From Candidimonas sp. SYP-B2681 (GTDB taxonomy: Bacteria; Pseudomonadota; Gammaproteobacteria; Burkholderiales; Burkholderiaceae_B), in NCBI RefSeq assembly GCF_003971065.1, contig NZ_RYDV01000006.1:62001-126000 (forward strand): a stretch of 64,000 nt of DNA, read 5' to 3'. Within the stretch, counting starts at the first letter, position 1, and each line of letters starts with the position of its first letter. Position numbers and translations under genes: made by a program. Below are positions 52,873-62,150 of this stretch, piece after piece. The notes beneath the pieces are model-generated. The model was given only the letters and a program-made list of their open reading frames with translations, had not been told where the DNA came from and ran no database searches.

Positions 52873-53733
52873 TTATTCGTAGCGCAAGGCAGTTTCCAAG
52901 AGCTGCGGCGTGCCGATCAAGTCATTCAGCTGATCAAAGTTAAGCATGGCGTTTGCCGAACCGGCCGTCGAGCCGTGTTGGTGCAACTGGCCATAATAGC
53001 TTTGCAAAGCGTGCCCCACCGCGCGGGCAGCGCCTCCTGGAAAGATAACGATACCGAATCCGAGGTCGCCCAATTCGCTGGCGGACAATATCGGCGTCAT
53101 TCCGCCCTCGACCATATTTGCCAACAGCGGAACGCGGCCTTTGAAGCGATCACAGGCCTGGCGCATTTGCGTATCGGTTCGAAGCGCTTCAACGAACAAC
53201 ACATCAGCGCCACATTCCAGATAGGCCTCGGCGCGGTCCAGGGCGGCTTCCAGCCCCTCGACCGCCACAGCATCCGTACGGGCGAGAATCAAGGTCTCGT
53301 CGCTGCGGCGGGCGTCCAACGCCGCCTTGAGCTTGCCGCACATCTCGGCCACGGGTACAACGGATTTTCCGGCCAAGTGGCCGCAGCGCTTTGGAAAAGT
53401 CTGGTCCTCGAGCTGGATCATGGCGGCGCCCGCCTTTTCGAACCCGCGCACGGTCCTGATCACGTTCAGCGCATTGCCGAAGCCCGTGTCACCATCGACA
53501 ATAATGGGCAGATCTACCCTATCGGTAATACGCGACAGAGTTTGTTCCACTTCTGTATACGTAGTCAGGCCGACATCCGACTTGCCCAGGCGGGTGTAAG
53601 CAATAGACGCACCAGACAAATAGGCCGCTTGGAACCCGGCCTGCCCGGCGATTAATGCCGAGAAAGAATCATAGACACCAGGGACCAGCAAGCAAGCCGA
53701 AGTTTGCAAAAGTGTTTTTAGTGGTTTCATCAT
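52873..53733 (-). CDS. Isocitrate lyase/PEP mutase family lyase
   Basis: TIM-barrel C-C lyase of about 286 residues. Key elements are the metal site VDGDTGFGNA, MIQLEDQ, the flexible loop PKRCGHLAGK and LILARTDAVAVEGLEAALDRAEAY. The loop keeps the K-R-C-G-H motif whose Cys is the general acid in isocitrate, 2-methylisocitrate and 2,3-dimethylmalate lyases; the non-lyase oxaloacetate decarboxylases of the family lack it. The gene lies downstream of LeuC/LeuD-type genes on the same strand, so it likely splits the hydrated product of that enzyme. Start is ATG 53733 or 53730. Confidence 0.9.
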   Translation of the reverse strand: MMKPLKTLLQTSACLLVPGVYDSFSALIAGQAGFQAAYLSGASIAYTRLGKSDVGLTTYTEVEQTLSRITDRVDLPIIVDGDTGFGNALNVIRTVRGFEKAGAAMIQLEDQTFPKRCGHLAGKSVVPVAEMCGKLKAALDARRSDETLILARTDAVAVEGLEAALDRAEAYLECGADVLFVEALRTDTQMRQACDRFKGRVPLLANMVEGGMTPILSASELGDLGFGIVIFPGGAARAVGHALQSYYGQLHQHGSTAGSANAMLNFDQLNDLIGTPQLLETALRYE

Positions 53734-53780
53734 TCGCCTAGGAAGGGCCCCTGCTTTAAAAAACAGGGACGACATCCCCG

Positions 53781-54299
53781 TTAAGTGGTGGAAAGCTTCT
53801 GTTGTAATTGGGCGAGCAGACCACCTGCCGTGGCCATCTCAACCAGAAAAGACGGGATCCTCTGACATTGCAAGATTTCTGGAGCGTGCACGGCGTCGCC
53901 ATCAACATCTTGCTTGTCGTAAAGGCGCAGCAAAGAATGCTCGGTGTCGATTTCGACGTAGCTCCCTTCCGAGATTCGGTCCGCTTCGGGACACACGATC
54001 GCCAACAGCCCCAGATTGAACGCATTGCGGAAGTACAGGCCGCTGAACGACGGTGCAATAACGGCCTTGACTCCAAGCTGTACCAGAACGCCCACCGCCT
54101 GTTCGCGCGACGAACCGATTCCGAAGCTTGGGCCGGCCACGATGACGTCGCCCGATCGCAGCGCCGACGCAAGCCCAGGGTAGCGGCTTTCCAGGCAATG
54201 CCTTGCCATTTCGGGCAGCTCTAGCTTCATGTAGGCCCCAGGCGCGAGCGCATCGGTGTCGACGCCCTCGCCAACACGCCAGACACGATGCCTTTCCAT
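53781..54299 (-). CDS. LeuD-type hydratase small subunit
   Basis: Small (swivelling) subunit of an aconitase-family hydro-lyase, 172 residues. The substrate-binding stretch is AGPSFGIGSSREQAVGVLVQLGVKAVIAPSFSGLYFRNAFNLGLL. In LeuD and aconitase the motif is GSSREHA or GSSRExA; here it is GSSREQA, which may change specificity. ATG 54299 shares a base with the LeuC-type stop (TAATG). Not beside leuA or leuB, so a biosynthetic role is unlikely. Confidence 0.9.
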   Translation of the reverse strand: MERHRVWRVGEGVDTDALAPGAYMKLELPEMARHCLESRYPGLASALRSGDVIVAGPSFGIGSSREQAVGVLVQLGVKAVIAPSFSGLYFRNAFNLGLLAIVCPEADRISEGSYVEIDTEHSLLRLYDKQDVDGDAVHAPEILQCQRIPSFLVEMATAGGLLAQLQQKLSTT

Positions 54300-55573
54300 T
54301 ACTTGCCCTCCGCCAGGATGACACGCGGATCCGCGATACGTCCGGTCAAGGCAGACGCCGCAACGGTGTAGGGAGACGCCAGATAGACATTGGTATCGGA
54401 AGAGCCCATACGGCCCTTGAAATTTCGCGCCGTACTGGAAATGACGTTGGACGCCCCTGCGAGGGCATTCCCGTATCCGGAACAAGCACCGCAGGATGTA
54501 GCGAAAATCTGCGCGCCAGCATTGACCAAGATATCCATAATTCCTTCCTTCTGCGCATCTTGTTGGTCGCGCATGGTGGCGGGGGCGACCATGAGCCGCA
54601 CGCCCGGATCGACGCGCCGCCCCTTCAATATCTTGGCTGCGGCCCTAAGGTCGTCCAGCTTGGCACCTGTGCAGGCACCAATGTATGCCACTTGCACGGC
54701 CGTTCCGGCGATATCGCCAACCGGATGCGAGTTGCCAGGACTATGGGGCGCCGCCACCATAGGGGCAAGCTGCGAAGCATCGAACCTCCGGATATCGCGT
54801 TCGGCAGCCTCGTCGGTTTTCCAGTGGTCTAGATCGACGTCAGCGCTGACCCCGGCGAGTTGCAGATAGTCCATGGTCGTTTGATCCGGCGCAATCAGCC
54901 CGACCTGGGCGCCGAGTTCTGCGCTCATATTGGACAAGGTCATGCGCTCCTGCATCGACAAGGCCGCCACCGCAGTGCCCGTATATTCCACGGCGCCGTA
55001 GTTCGCGCCATTCGTGCCATATAAGCCGATCATGTGCAGCATCATGTCCTTGGCGGTAACGCCCTCGGCCAGCGCACCGGACCACTGCATGACAATGGTC
55101 GCGGGCGTCTTGACCCAGATCTGCCCGGTTACGACGACGCCCAGCATTTCCGTGCTGCCGACGCCAAACATATAGGTACCGAAAGCACCGCCCGTCGGTG
55201 AATGCGAGTCGCCCCCGACGCAGAACATGCCGGGACGCAAATGCCCCTTCTGAGGCAACACCACGTGGCAAATACCAATGGAATCGTACACATGCGGCAA
55301 TTGCTGTTCGTGGGCCCAATCGCGCGCTATCTTAAGGATTCGGCGCGAATCGTCGTCTTCTTCCGGTACGTAGTGATCCATTACCAGGACCACCTTCGAT
55401 TTATCCCAGATCTGGGCACCAATCTTTTCCAGCATGGGCTTAAGACGCCGCGGGCCGCTGGAATCGTGGAACATGGCCAAGTCCACATCACACGTGACGA
55501 TCTCGTCAACGGCCACCTGTTCACGGTGGCAAGCCCGGGCGATCAGTTTTTGAGCTAGCGTCTGCGCCGACAT
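54299..55573 (-). CDS. LeuC-type hydratase large subunit (aconitase family)
   Basis: Large subunit of an iron-sulfur hydratase of the homoaconitase/isopropylmalate isomerase class, 424 residues. The cluster cysteines are visible in YIGACTGAK and in TSCGACSGYG, a C-x-x-C pair that reads CGAC rather than the CxxCLG of LeuC. Other signatures are GGDSHSPTGGAFG and MLHMIGLYGTNGANYGAVEYTG. The length fits the archaeal-type LeuC/DmdA group more than bacterial LeuC (about 466). Promoter and operator are upstream at 55608-55636. The LeuD-type gene follows with one base overlap, then an isocitrate-lyase-family gene; a hydratase plus lyase route is inferred. Confidence 0.9.
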   Translation of the reverse strand: MSAQTLAQKLIARACHREQVAVDEIVTCDVDLAMFHDSSGPRRLKPMLEKIGAQIWDKSKVVLVMDHYVPEEDDDSRRILKIARDWAHEQQLPHVYDSIGICHVVLPQKGHLRPGMFCVGGDSHSPTGGAFGTYMFGVGSTEMLGVVVTGQIWVKTPATIVMQWSGALAEGVTAKDMMLHMIGLYGTNGANYGAVEYTGTAVAALSMQERMTLSNMSAELGAQVGLIAPDQTTMDYLQLAGVSADVDLDHWKTDEAAERDIRRFDASQLAPMVAAPHSPGNSHPVGDIAGTAVQVAYIGACTGAKLDDLRAAAKILKGRRVDPGVRLMVAPATMRDQQDAQKEGIMDILVNAGAQIFATSCGACSGYGNALAGASNVISSTARNFKGRMGSSDTNVYLASPYTVAASALTGRIADPRVILAEGK

Positions 55574-55607
55574 GAAAATCCCTGCTATGGTTGGATAGGA
55601 TCTTTTG

Positions 55608-55636
55608 ATTGTATATATGTACTTATATCAATACAA
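55608..55636 (-). promoter_or_regulatory. Promoter with embedded GntR-type operator (LeuC side)
   Basis: On the minus strand -35 TTGTAT (55636-55631) and -10 TACAAT (55613-55608) are 17 bases apart and read into the LeuC-type gene. The dyad TGTATTG-ATAT-AAGTACA (55635-55618) matches the one at 51040-51057, with a perfect left half and 5 of 7 in the right half. The rest of the 335-base gap 55574-55908 (to the UdgX gene) shows nothing further that I can name. Confidence 0.7.
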
Positions 55637-55908
55637 GTTAATTGGCGTGCTCGCCCCCAGACTGGGGCTGGCAATGTCACCCTCGTTCCGCTGAACAGCT
55701 TACTTTTCCCTACTACGCTGCGGGAAGCAGCACTGTCGCCAACATGGGGCGGAATATTCTGGAAGATAAGGACGTCGTCATTGGGAGGCCGAGATCAAGG
55801 TGAAGGTACAAGATTGTACTTCGGCACCGTAGCGATATCGCCGTGCATGGGGCTTCGGACAGCGGCACGTGTATTGCTGCATTCCGGCGCACCAAAAGGA
55901 AAACGTTC

Positions 55909-56544
55909 ATGCCCACCAACATGCCAGCACGCGAATCGGATCGAATCCCGCCTGAAGCGGGAATCGACGATTTGCGCCATGGCGCGCAACGCTGCCGTGA
56001 TTGCCCAATCGGCGAGCATGCGACCCAGGCAGTATTTGGCGAAGGCCCCGAGTCGGCAAAGCTCATGCTTGTTGGCGAGCAACCGGGCGACCAGGAAGAC
56101 ATACAGGGCCATCCCTTTGTGGGGCCTTCGGGACGGTTGCTGGACCGCGCGCTGGAGCATCTAGGATGGGCGCGCGATTCCATCTACGTGACAAACGCGG
56201 TAAAGCACTTCAAGTTCGAACCGCGCGGCAAGCGGCGTATTCATAAAACGCCGGCACAACAAGAAATCGAGGTCTGCATGCAGTGGCTGGAACGCGAACT
56301 CGAATTGGTTCAACCCGAAGCCGTCGTGGCCTTAGGCGCGACGGCGGCACGCGCGCTGGCCGGCCCCACCGTGAGCGTTATGCGCCAGCGCGGACAATGG
56401 GTAGTACGTCCCGACGGTCTGCGCATACTGGTGACGCTTCATCCTTCGGCGTTGCTTCGCGGACCGCCCGACGAACGTGAAGCCGCTTTCGCCAGATGGC
56501 TGGACGATCTGCGGCACGCGTCTCGTTATATCGCGCCGGGCTAG
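55909..56544 (+). CDS. udgX: UdgX-type uracil-DNA glycosylase
   Basis: Uracil-DNA glycosylase superfamily protein of 211 residues. The defining loop KRRIH is present at 108-112, and His112 would be the residue that forms a covalent bond to uracil-derived DNA in UdgX. Motif A is GEQPGDQED (56-64), followed by GHPFVGPSGRLLDRA; motif B is HPSALLR (188-194). Cys29, Cys32 and Cys123 fit the 4Fe-4S cluster. ATG 55909 has AAGGA 8 bases upstream; the longer frame from 55843 is rejected. Known UdgX proteins bind uracil in DNA tightly and covalently. Confidence 0.95.
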   Translation: MPTNMPARESDRIPPEAGIDDLRHGAQRCRDCPIGEHATQAVFGEGPESAKLMLVGEQPGDQEDIQGHPFVGPSGRLLDRALEHLGWARDSIYVTNAVKHFKFEPRGKRRIHKTPAQQEIEVCMQWLERELELVQPEAVVALGATAARALAGPTVSVMRQRGQWVVRPDGLRILVTLHPSALLRGPPDEREAAFARWLDDLRHASRYIAPG

Positions 56545-56593
56545 CCGATCAGGTTCGCAGGAAGCGCATCATAACGACGACAAGGAAATAGGC

Positions 56594-57481
56594 ATGGACG
56601 ACGACGTCATCATAATAGGGGGCAGCTACGCCGGCCTTTCCGCGGCCCTACAGCTGGCACGTGCGCGACGAAATGTCGTCATCATCGACGCGGGAGAACG
56701 GCGCAATCGATTTACCGACACGTCCCACGGCCTACTGAGCCGCGACGGCCATTCGGGCGCAGAAATCGCAGAGGAAGGCCTGCGCCAGATCCAGGCCTAT
56801 CCCACCGTGCGCTGTGTCAGGGCCAGCGCCACCCAGGCAAAGGCAGCAGGCGACAAGTTCGTCGTCACCATTGATACCAGCGAACGTTATTCGGCACAGC
56901 GTCTGGTGCTGGCGACTGGCGTCACGGACCACCTGCCAGATATCCCAGGTTTGGCCGAACGGTGGGGCAAAAGCGTATTCCATTGTCCTTACTGCCATGG
57001 CTACGAACTGGACGAGGGGCACATTGGCGTAATAGCCACATCGGAATCGTCTATGCATCACGGCCTGATGGTCCCGGATTGGGGCAAGGTCACCTTCTTT
57101 GTCAACGAGGCATTTGATCCAGAGCCAAATCAATTGGCGCAGTTGCAAAGCCGGGGCGCCTTGGTAGAAAGGACCCCAATTGTGAGCATAGGCGGCGATC
57201 AGGCGGACGTGGAGTTGTCTGACGGCCGCCGTATTTCCCTTTGCGCCCTCTTTACGATACCGCGCACCCGCCTGGCCAACGCCATTGCCGAACAACTCGG
57301 CTGCGCGATCGAGGAAGGTTCCGCAGGCCCTTATATTCAGACGGGCTCGTCCAAGGAAACGTCAGTGTCGGGCGTGTTCGCCTGCGGCGATGCCGCAAGG
57401 CCGTCTGGCTCGGTAGCCCTGGCGATTGGCGATGGTGCCTTGGCTGGAGTTGCAGCCCATTTGTCGCTGGTGTTTGAATAA
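56594..57481 (+). CDS. Thioredoxin-reductase-like NAD(P)/FAD-dependent oxidoreductase
   Basis: Flavoprotein of 295 residues. FAD-binding GGSYAGLSAALQLARA is at 9-24, the redox-active pair is Cys131-P-Y-Cys134 in FHCPYCHGYE, and the C-terminal GVFACGDAARPSGSVALAIGDGALAG is the conserved ATG/GD motif. The CxxC position is the same as in bacterial thioredoxin reductase, though the protein is shorter in the NADPH domain, as in the TrxB-like, HcaC/sulfide-type oxidoreductases. ATG 56594 has AAGGA upstream. It follows udgX by 49 bases on the same strand; a functional link is not clear. Confidence 0.88.
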   Translation: MDDDVIIIGGSYAGLSAALQLARARRNVVIIDAGERRNRFTDTSHGLLSRDGHSGAEIAEEGLRQIQAYPTVRCVRASATQAKAAGDKFVVTIDTSERYSAQRLVLATGVTDHLPDIPGLAERWGKSVFHCPYCHGYELDEGHIGVIATSESSMHHGLMVPDWGKVTFFVNEAFDPEPNQLAQLQSRGALVERTPIVSIGGDQADVELSDGRRISLCALFTIPRTRLANAIAEQLGCAIEEGSAGPYIQTGSSKETSVSGVFACGDAARPSGSVALAIGDGALAGVAAHLSLVFE

Positions 57482-57491
57482 GCCGCCAAGC

Positions 57492-58649
57492 CTAGCAGGA
57501 CAGCGCAGACCCCGGGGAACCTTGCGTCGCCGAGCCCACGCCGGAATATTCCATTTCCTGCATGACCCAATCGCGTCGCGCGTCGCCATAACGCCTGGCA
57601 ATCTCGCACAGTGTCCGATCTAATTGCTGCACCGGCTTGAGGTCCGGCGAAAGCGGCAGACGAGTAAAGTCGCCGTCAGCCGGTTCGGTGATAAGTAGCA
57701 AGCCGCTGCGCAATGTGACGGGGCTTGAGTCGGACGTGGCTCGGACACCGACGCGACCGCTACGCGACCATGCATCTGCCGCCAACGCCAGAGCAATGTC
57801 ATCGATGCCATCCTGTACGTCTACCCTCCAGCGCTCATCAAGCCAGAATGCCGCCTTGTTGAGTGCATACGCCCAGGCACGACCGACATTAAGGCCGAAC
57901 AGCGCACTATCGTGCTCCGGGCCCCACGAGACGACACCCAGATCGTCGGCCAGATCCCTGGCCTTGTCCCGTCCACCGATGGCTTCGACCAGTGCGAGCA
58001 TGGTTGGCACCGACGCGGTGATGCCGGTGCTGGTAACAACGCCGCGGTCGTAAATGTACCGTTGCTGCGGAACGTACGTCGCGCCGGGGTGGCGTCGAAG
58101 CAGCGTCCGGCGGTCATACCAGTGGCCCGTAAATTGCCGTCCATCAAGCAGCCCAGCCCGCCCAGCGACGCGCGCGCCGGAGCAAACTGCAATGATCCGC
58201 GCCCCTTGCGCTGCCTGACGCTGCAGCCAAGCCGTTATGGCCGGGACGCTATCGCTGCGCAGTGCCGGGACGATTACGTAGTCGGCGCCGTTGGGATACG
58301 ATCTGTCGAAGCTGGCGAAGTCTTGTGCGCCGTCAATTTCCAGCGCGGGATACAGAACCACACGGCCGCGACGTGGGGCCACGATCTGCACATCGGTGAG
58401 GTCCGCACGCTTGAGCACGGCGTGTGGCAAAAGGAGATCGGTTAGTTCAGTACCTTCGTTCAATGCGACCACCGCGACCACTGGCCTACCCTCGCGTTGC
58501 GGCTTCAAGGCCTCGACAAAGGCCTGCTTTTGCTGTTGGATCAGGGTCACATCACCGTGGGCGGGCGAGAACCGCGCGGCGGCTGCATAGCACGTGAACC
58601 CGAATGCCATGCTGGCCCCTAACAGCACGTGCATGAACCATCTGAACAT
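57492..58649 (-). CDS. Secreted DJ-1/PfpI-domain protein
   Basis: Protein of 385 residues with an N-terminal signal peptide (about residues 1-24, HVLLGASMAFGFTCYAAA) and a DJ-1/PfpI domain at about 55-230. The nucleophile elbow is AVCSGARVAGRAGLL with Cys156, followed by FTGHWYDRRTLLRR and VVTSTGITASVPTMLALVEAIGG, all as in GlxA-type regulators. However, no AraC helix-turn-helix follows. The C-terminal 150 residues (QDGIDDIALALAADAW and LKPVQQLDRTLCEIARRYG) are not recognised. Export and the missing DNA-binding domain suggest an enzyme or sensor in the periplasm. Confidence 0.82.
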   Translation of the reverse strand: MFRWFMHVLLGASMAFGFTCYAAAARFSPAHGDVTLIQQQKQAFVEALKPQREGRPVVAVVALNEGTELTDLLLPHAVLKRADLTDVQIVAPRRGRVVLYPALEIDGAQDFASFDRSYPNGADYVIVPALRSDSVPAITAWLQRQAAQGARIIAVCSGARVAGRAGLLDGRQFTGHWYDRRTLLRRHPGATYVPQQRYIYDRGVVTSTGITASVPTMLALVEAIGGRDKARDLADDLGVVSWGPEHDSALFGLNVGRAWAYALNKAAFWLDERWRVDVQDGIDDIALALAADAWSRSGRVGVRATSDSSPVTLRSGLLLITEPADGDFTRLPLSPDLKPVQQLDRTLCEIARRYGDARRDWVMQEMEYSGVGSATQGSPGSALSC

Positions 58650-58817
58650 GGCGTCTTCTCCATCATTCCGATATCAATTCAGTCTAACAATGCCGATCCG
58701 GCCACGCAAGAGCAACATCCTTCACTATCGATACCCCTTTTGGTGTTCAGAGAGCACCACCAGGAGCGCTATTTTGTCGCTCTTGCAATTACGACTGGGC
58801 GTAGGTTTCGCCCGACA

Positions 58818-59216
58818 TCAACCTTCAATTTGTTCAGAAATTTCGATGAGATTACGGTCGGGATCCCGGAGATAGATTGACCGAATTTTTCCGGTTGCAC
58901 CGGTGCGTACCACTGGCCCTTCAACAATGGGCCAGCTGCGGCCCTGTAACTTGGAAATGACTTGCTCCAGGGGCAAAGAGGAAATAAAGCAAAGATCCAG
59001 GGACCCCGGCGTCGGTGCATGAGCCTTAGGCTCGAATTCACGTCCCTTTATGTGCAAATTGATTTTTTGCTTGCCGAACTTGAACGCCTTGCGTTCAACA
59101 GGTGGTGTACCACCCATGAAACTTTCCAGAGACATTCCCAATATATCCGTATAAAACGCAATACAGTCTTGTTCATGGGCGGTAGTAAGTACAAGGTGGT
59201 CCAGATGACTGATCAT
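58818..59216 (-). CDS. VOC-family (glyoxalase/bleomycin resistance) protein
   Basis: Small metalloenzyme-type protein of 132 residues with two beta-alpha-beta-beta-beta units. The first metal His is in ISHLDHLVLTT, the second His in KINLHIKG and the C-terminal Glu in PDRNLIEISEQ, consistent with a glyoxalase-like metal site. The segment SLDLCFISSLPLEQVISKL is typical. It may detoxify or isomerise an intermediate of the neighbouring acid-degradation genes. ATG 59216 has AAGGGA upstream. Confidence 0.9.
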   Translation of the reverse strand: MISHLDHLVLTTAHEQDCIAFYTDILGMSLESFMGGTPPVERKAFKFGKQKINLHIKGREFEPKAHAPTPGSLDLCFISSLPLEQVISKLQGRSWPIVEGPVVRTGATGKIRSIYLRDPDRNLIEISEQIEG

Positions 59217-59256
59217 TTGCTTCCCTTTGAAGTGAACCTGCTTAACTGCTTGAACG

Positions 59257-60819
59257 TCAGGTTACAGGCGCCGGGTTGAACAAGGCCAGCGAATTATGCA
59301 GGCCCAGGGCCTCCGCCTTGCTTTGCTTGCGGCCGCTGGCAATATCCAGCATAAGATGGAATAGTTCCCAGCCCATTTCTTCTATCGTGGCGTCACCGTC
59401 GACGATGCGACCTGCGTTGACGTCCATCAAGTCGTGCCAGCGCCGGGCCAGGTCGCTGCGAGTGGCCAGCTTGATTACAGGCACTTCCTTCAGGCCATAA
59501 GGCGTTCCGCGTCCAGTCGTGAATAAATGCAGCGTCATGCCCGCAGCCAGCTGCAAGGTGCCGCACACAAAATCACTGGCGGGTGTTGCCGCAAAATTAA
59601 GGCCGGGCCGCTCGCACAGGTCGCCCGGGGATACCACACCGACGATGGGGGACGATCCGGATTTGATGATGGAACCCATCGCCTTTTCGACAATGTTGGA
59701 CAGTCCCCCTTTTTTATTGCCAGGGGAGGTATTGGCGCTACGGTCGGCGAGGCCGCGCCCAAGGTAGCGGTCGTACCAGTCCATTTCGCGGATCAAAGCA
59801 TCGGCGACATCTTGATTGGCCGCGCGTGCCGTCAGTTGAGCGATGCCGTCGCGAACTTCGGTTACCTCGGAGAACATGACTTTGGCGCCTGCTCGTACCA
59901 GAAGATCTGCCGCAAAACCGACCAGCGGATTCGCTGAAACGCCGGAGAACGCATCGCTGCCACCGCATTGAACTCCAACGACCAGAGCGGAGGCCGGACA
60001 CGGTTCGCGCCGACGCCGGTTGAGAATCTGAAGCTTCTTGTCGGCAACGTTGACGATGGAGTCAATCATGCTCTGGAAACCGACATGCTCGTCGTCTTGC
60101 AAGCAGATGACATCAACGTCCTGCAGGTCCGCATGTTGGCGGCTATCGCGGATGGGGATGGTCGCTTTGGGAAATAGCAAGTCGGGTTGCAGTTTTTCGC
60201 ATCCAAGACTGACGACCATTGCCTGGCCCCCGAAGTTGGGATTACGGGCAATATTGCGCAAGCTGCGGATGGGAATCACGGCATCGGGGGCATTGATGGC
60301 AACGCCGCAGCCATAGACGTGTTCAAGCGCAATGACATTGTCGACGTTGGGGTACTTGGGCAATAGTTGTTCACGAATCTTGCGCACGGCGTGGTCTACA
60401 ACGCCAGATACGCACTGCACCGAGGTACTGATCGCCAGGATGTTACGCGTTCCGACGCTACCATCGGGGTTGCGGAAGCCATCGAACACATAGCCTTCCA
60501 GCGCTGGCTGAACCACACCTTCCGTGGCAACGGGAAGGTCGTCGAGGCCAGGCGCTTCTGGCATGTCCAGCCTATGTTCATTGACCCAGCTGCCGCGCGG
60601 CAGGTTCTGCCGGGCGTGTCCGATGATGACGTTATAGCGGTAAACCGGATCATTGATGGCCAAATCAGCCAGCGCTACCTTATGCCCCTGCGGCACGGGC
60701 TCGAGCAGAACCGTTCCGTCGGCCAATACTGCGCCTGTCGCGAGCCCGCCATGGTTGGCGATAATCGCGACGTTATCGTTGTCGTGCATCCGGATCATAT
60801 GGGGCGTTTCTGGCGACAT
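59257..60819 (-). CDS. garD: UxaA-family hydrolase, galactarate dehydratase-type
   Basis: Dehydratase of 520 residues, the length of the full GarD type. An N-terminal SAF domain (about 10-90, [21 protein letters not shown]) is fused to the GD_AH catalytic domain ([52 protein letters not shown]). Members dehydrate galactarate or altronate using iron. ATG 60819 lies at the SAF start with AAGGA upstream; the longer frame from 61062 overlaps the oxidase gene. It follows the 2-hydroxyacid oxidase gene by 26 bases, so an oxidised sugar-acid pathway is likely; exact substrate uncertain. Confidence 0.9.
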   Translation of the reverse strand: MSPETPHMIRMHDNDNVAIIANHGGLATGAVLADGTVLLEPVPQGHKVALADLAINDPVYRYNVIIGHARQNLPRGSWVNEHRLDMPEAPGLDDLPVATEGVVQPALEGYVFDGFRNPDGSVGTRNILAISTSVQCVSGVVDHAVRKIREQLLPKYPNVDNVIALEHVYGCGVAINAPDAVIPIRSLRNIARNPNFGGQAMVVSLGCEKLQPDLLFPKATIPIRDSRQHADLQDVDVICLQDDEHVGFQSMIDSIVNVADKKLQILNRRRREPCPASALVVGVQCGGSDAFSGVSANPLVGFAADLLVRAGAKVMFSEVTEVRDGIAQLTARAANQDVADALIREMDWYDRYLGRGLADRSANTSPGNKKGGLSNIVEKAMGSIIKSGSSPIVGVVSPGDLCERPGLNFAATPASDFVCGTLQLAAGMTLHLFTTGRGTPYGLKEVPVIKLATRSDLARRWHDLMDVNAGRIVDGDATIEEMGWELFHLMLDIASGRKQSKAEALGLHNSLALFNPAPVT

Positions 60820-60845
60820 GGAGTGGGTTCCTTGGAAATAACGAA

Positions 60846-62042
60846 TCAAAAGTGGCCGGCGGACTGCATTGCCGCTTGCCGAGCCGGCCATAAGCTGGAT
60901 ACATGGCGTACCAAGGTATCGTCCAGTTCTTCTAGCCGGTTTATTCCCAGCAAGGCCATGTTGCGATGGATTTCGGTTTTCAGAATCTGGATGGCGTGAT
61001 CGACGCCGGCTGGCCCACCCACTGTCGCCGCGTAGTTGAACGGGCGGCCTGCAAACACACACTTTGCGCCCAGCGACACGGCCTTCAACACGTCGCTACC
61101 GCGGCGTATGCCACTGTCCATCATTACCACCAGGTCGGGCACTGCCTTCACAATCTCCGGCAGCACATGCATCGGCGAGACAGCGCCGTCGATCTGACGA
61201 CCCCCGTGGTTCGATACGATGATGCCGTCGACGCCGGCATCGCGGGCCAGTACCGCATCTTGCCATCGCACCAGCCCCTTGACGACCAGCTTGCCTTTCC
61301 ACGCATCCCGAATCTGCCGCACATGACTCCAGTTGAAATGGTCACGCGCCTGGAAGTCTCGTTCTACCGTGGCAGATAGTACGGGGGCGCCCCGTTCGGC
61401 GCGCCAATTTTCGAAATGCGGCATGCCATGGCGCAGCAAAGTGCGACCGAACGTACCCAATAACCAGCGTGGATGGCTAATGCCTTCCCACGCCAGACGC
61501 ATCGTGGGCTTGAGCGGCGAACTGAAACCGTTGCGTTGATAATTCTCTGGGTTGACCGTTACGGGAAGGTCTACGGTAAGCACGAGAGTCTTGAAACCGG
61601 CGACGCTAATGCGCGCCAGCAACGCATCGACGCGTGCCGCATCGCCTGGCATATAGGCCTGAAACCACGTATTGGGCGCCGCCCGAGCGACCTCTTCCAT
61701 CGGGATCAGCGAGGCGCCGCTCATGATGGCCGGAATATTGGCCCGCGCCGCAGCGCCGGCCAGCAGGACATCGCCCCGATATGCCCACATCGCGCTAAGG
61801 CCTACTGGCGAAATACCGAAGGGCGAATCGAAGGTTTGTCCGAATAGTTCTATTTTTTGTTCGCGCTGTGCCACACCCGCCAACATGCGGGGCATCAGCA
61901 CATATTCGTTGAACGCAGCGCGATTATTCTTCATCGACACTTCATCGTCGGCCCCGTTATAGATGTAGCTGAACAGTTGGCGGGGCAGCTTCTTGCGCGC
62001 CGGACGTTCAAAATCATTAAGACTATAAATGCGCTTGAGCAT
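60846..62042 (-). CDS. FMN-dependent alpha-hydroxy acid oxidase/dehydrogenase
   Basis: FMN TIM-barrel enzyme of 398 residues in the lactate/glycolate oxidase (LldD) family. The catalytic His279 is in [10 protein letters not shown], Lys255 in LVVKGL and Arg282 in the same motif; FMN-binding [13 protein letters not shown] follows. The N-terminal [20 protein letters not shown] is the family opening. It should oxidise an L-2-hydroxyacid to the 2-oxoacid. First gene of the operon with the GarD-type gene, divergent from a LysR gene. Confidence 0.93.
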   Translation of the reverse strand: MLKRIYSLNDFERPARKKLPRQLFSYIYNGADDEVSMKNNRAAFNEYVLMPRMLAGVAQREQKIELFGQTFDSPFGISPVGLSAMWAYRGDVLLAGAAARANIPAIMSGASLIPMEEVARAAPNTWFQAYMPGDAARVDALLARISVAGFKTLVLTVDLPVTVNPENYQRNGFSSPLKPTMRLAWEGISHPRWLLGTFGRTLLRHGMPHFENWRAERGAPVLSATVERDFQARDHFNWSHVRQIRDAWKGKLVVKGLVRWQDAVLARDAGVDGIIVSNHGGRQIDGAVSPMHVLPEIVKAVPDLVVMMDSGIRRGSDVLKAVSLGAKCVFAGRPFNYAATVGGPAGVDHAIQILKTEIHRNMALLGINRLEELDDTLVRHVSSLWPARQAAMQSAGHF

Positions 62043-62150
62043 AGTGCCTAGTCGGGACGGATCCCGTTGACGGTTAATCGTTTATAAAGGGCACGGCGAA
62101 ACAGATCTGTAAAGGAATGCGGCTTGTTCACTGCACCGATGTTATGGTAC

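Noticed and set aside
55713-56183. 156-codon minus-strand frame before and across udgX
   Set aside because: Overlaps the start of a confident UdgX gene and shows no family motif.
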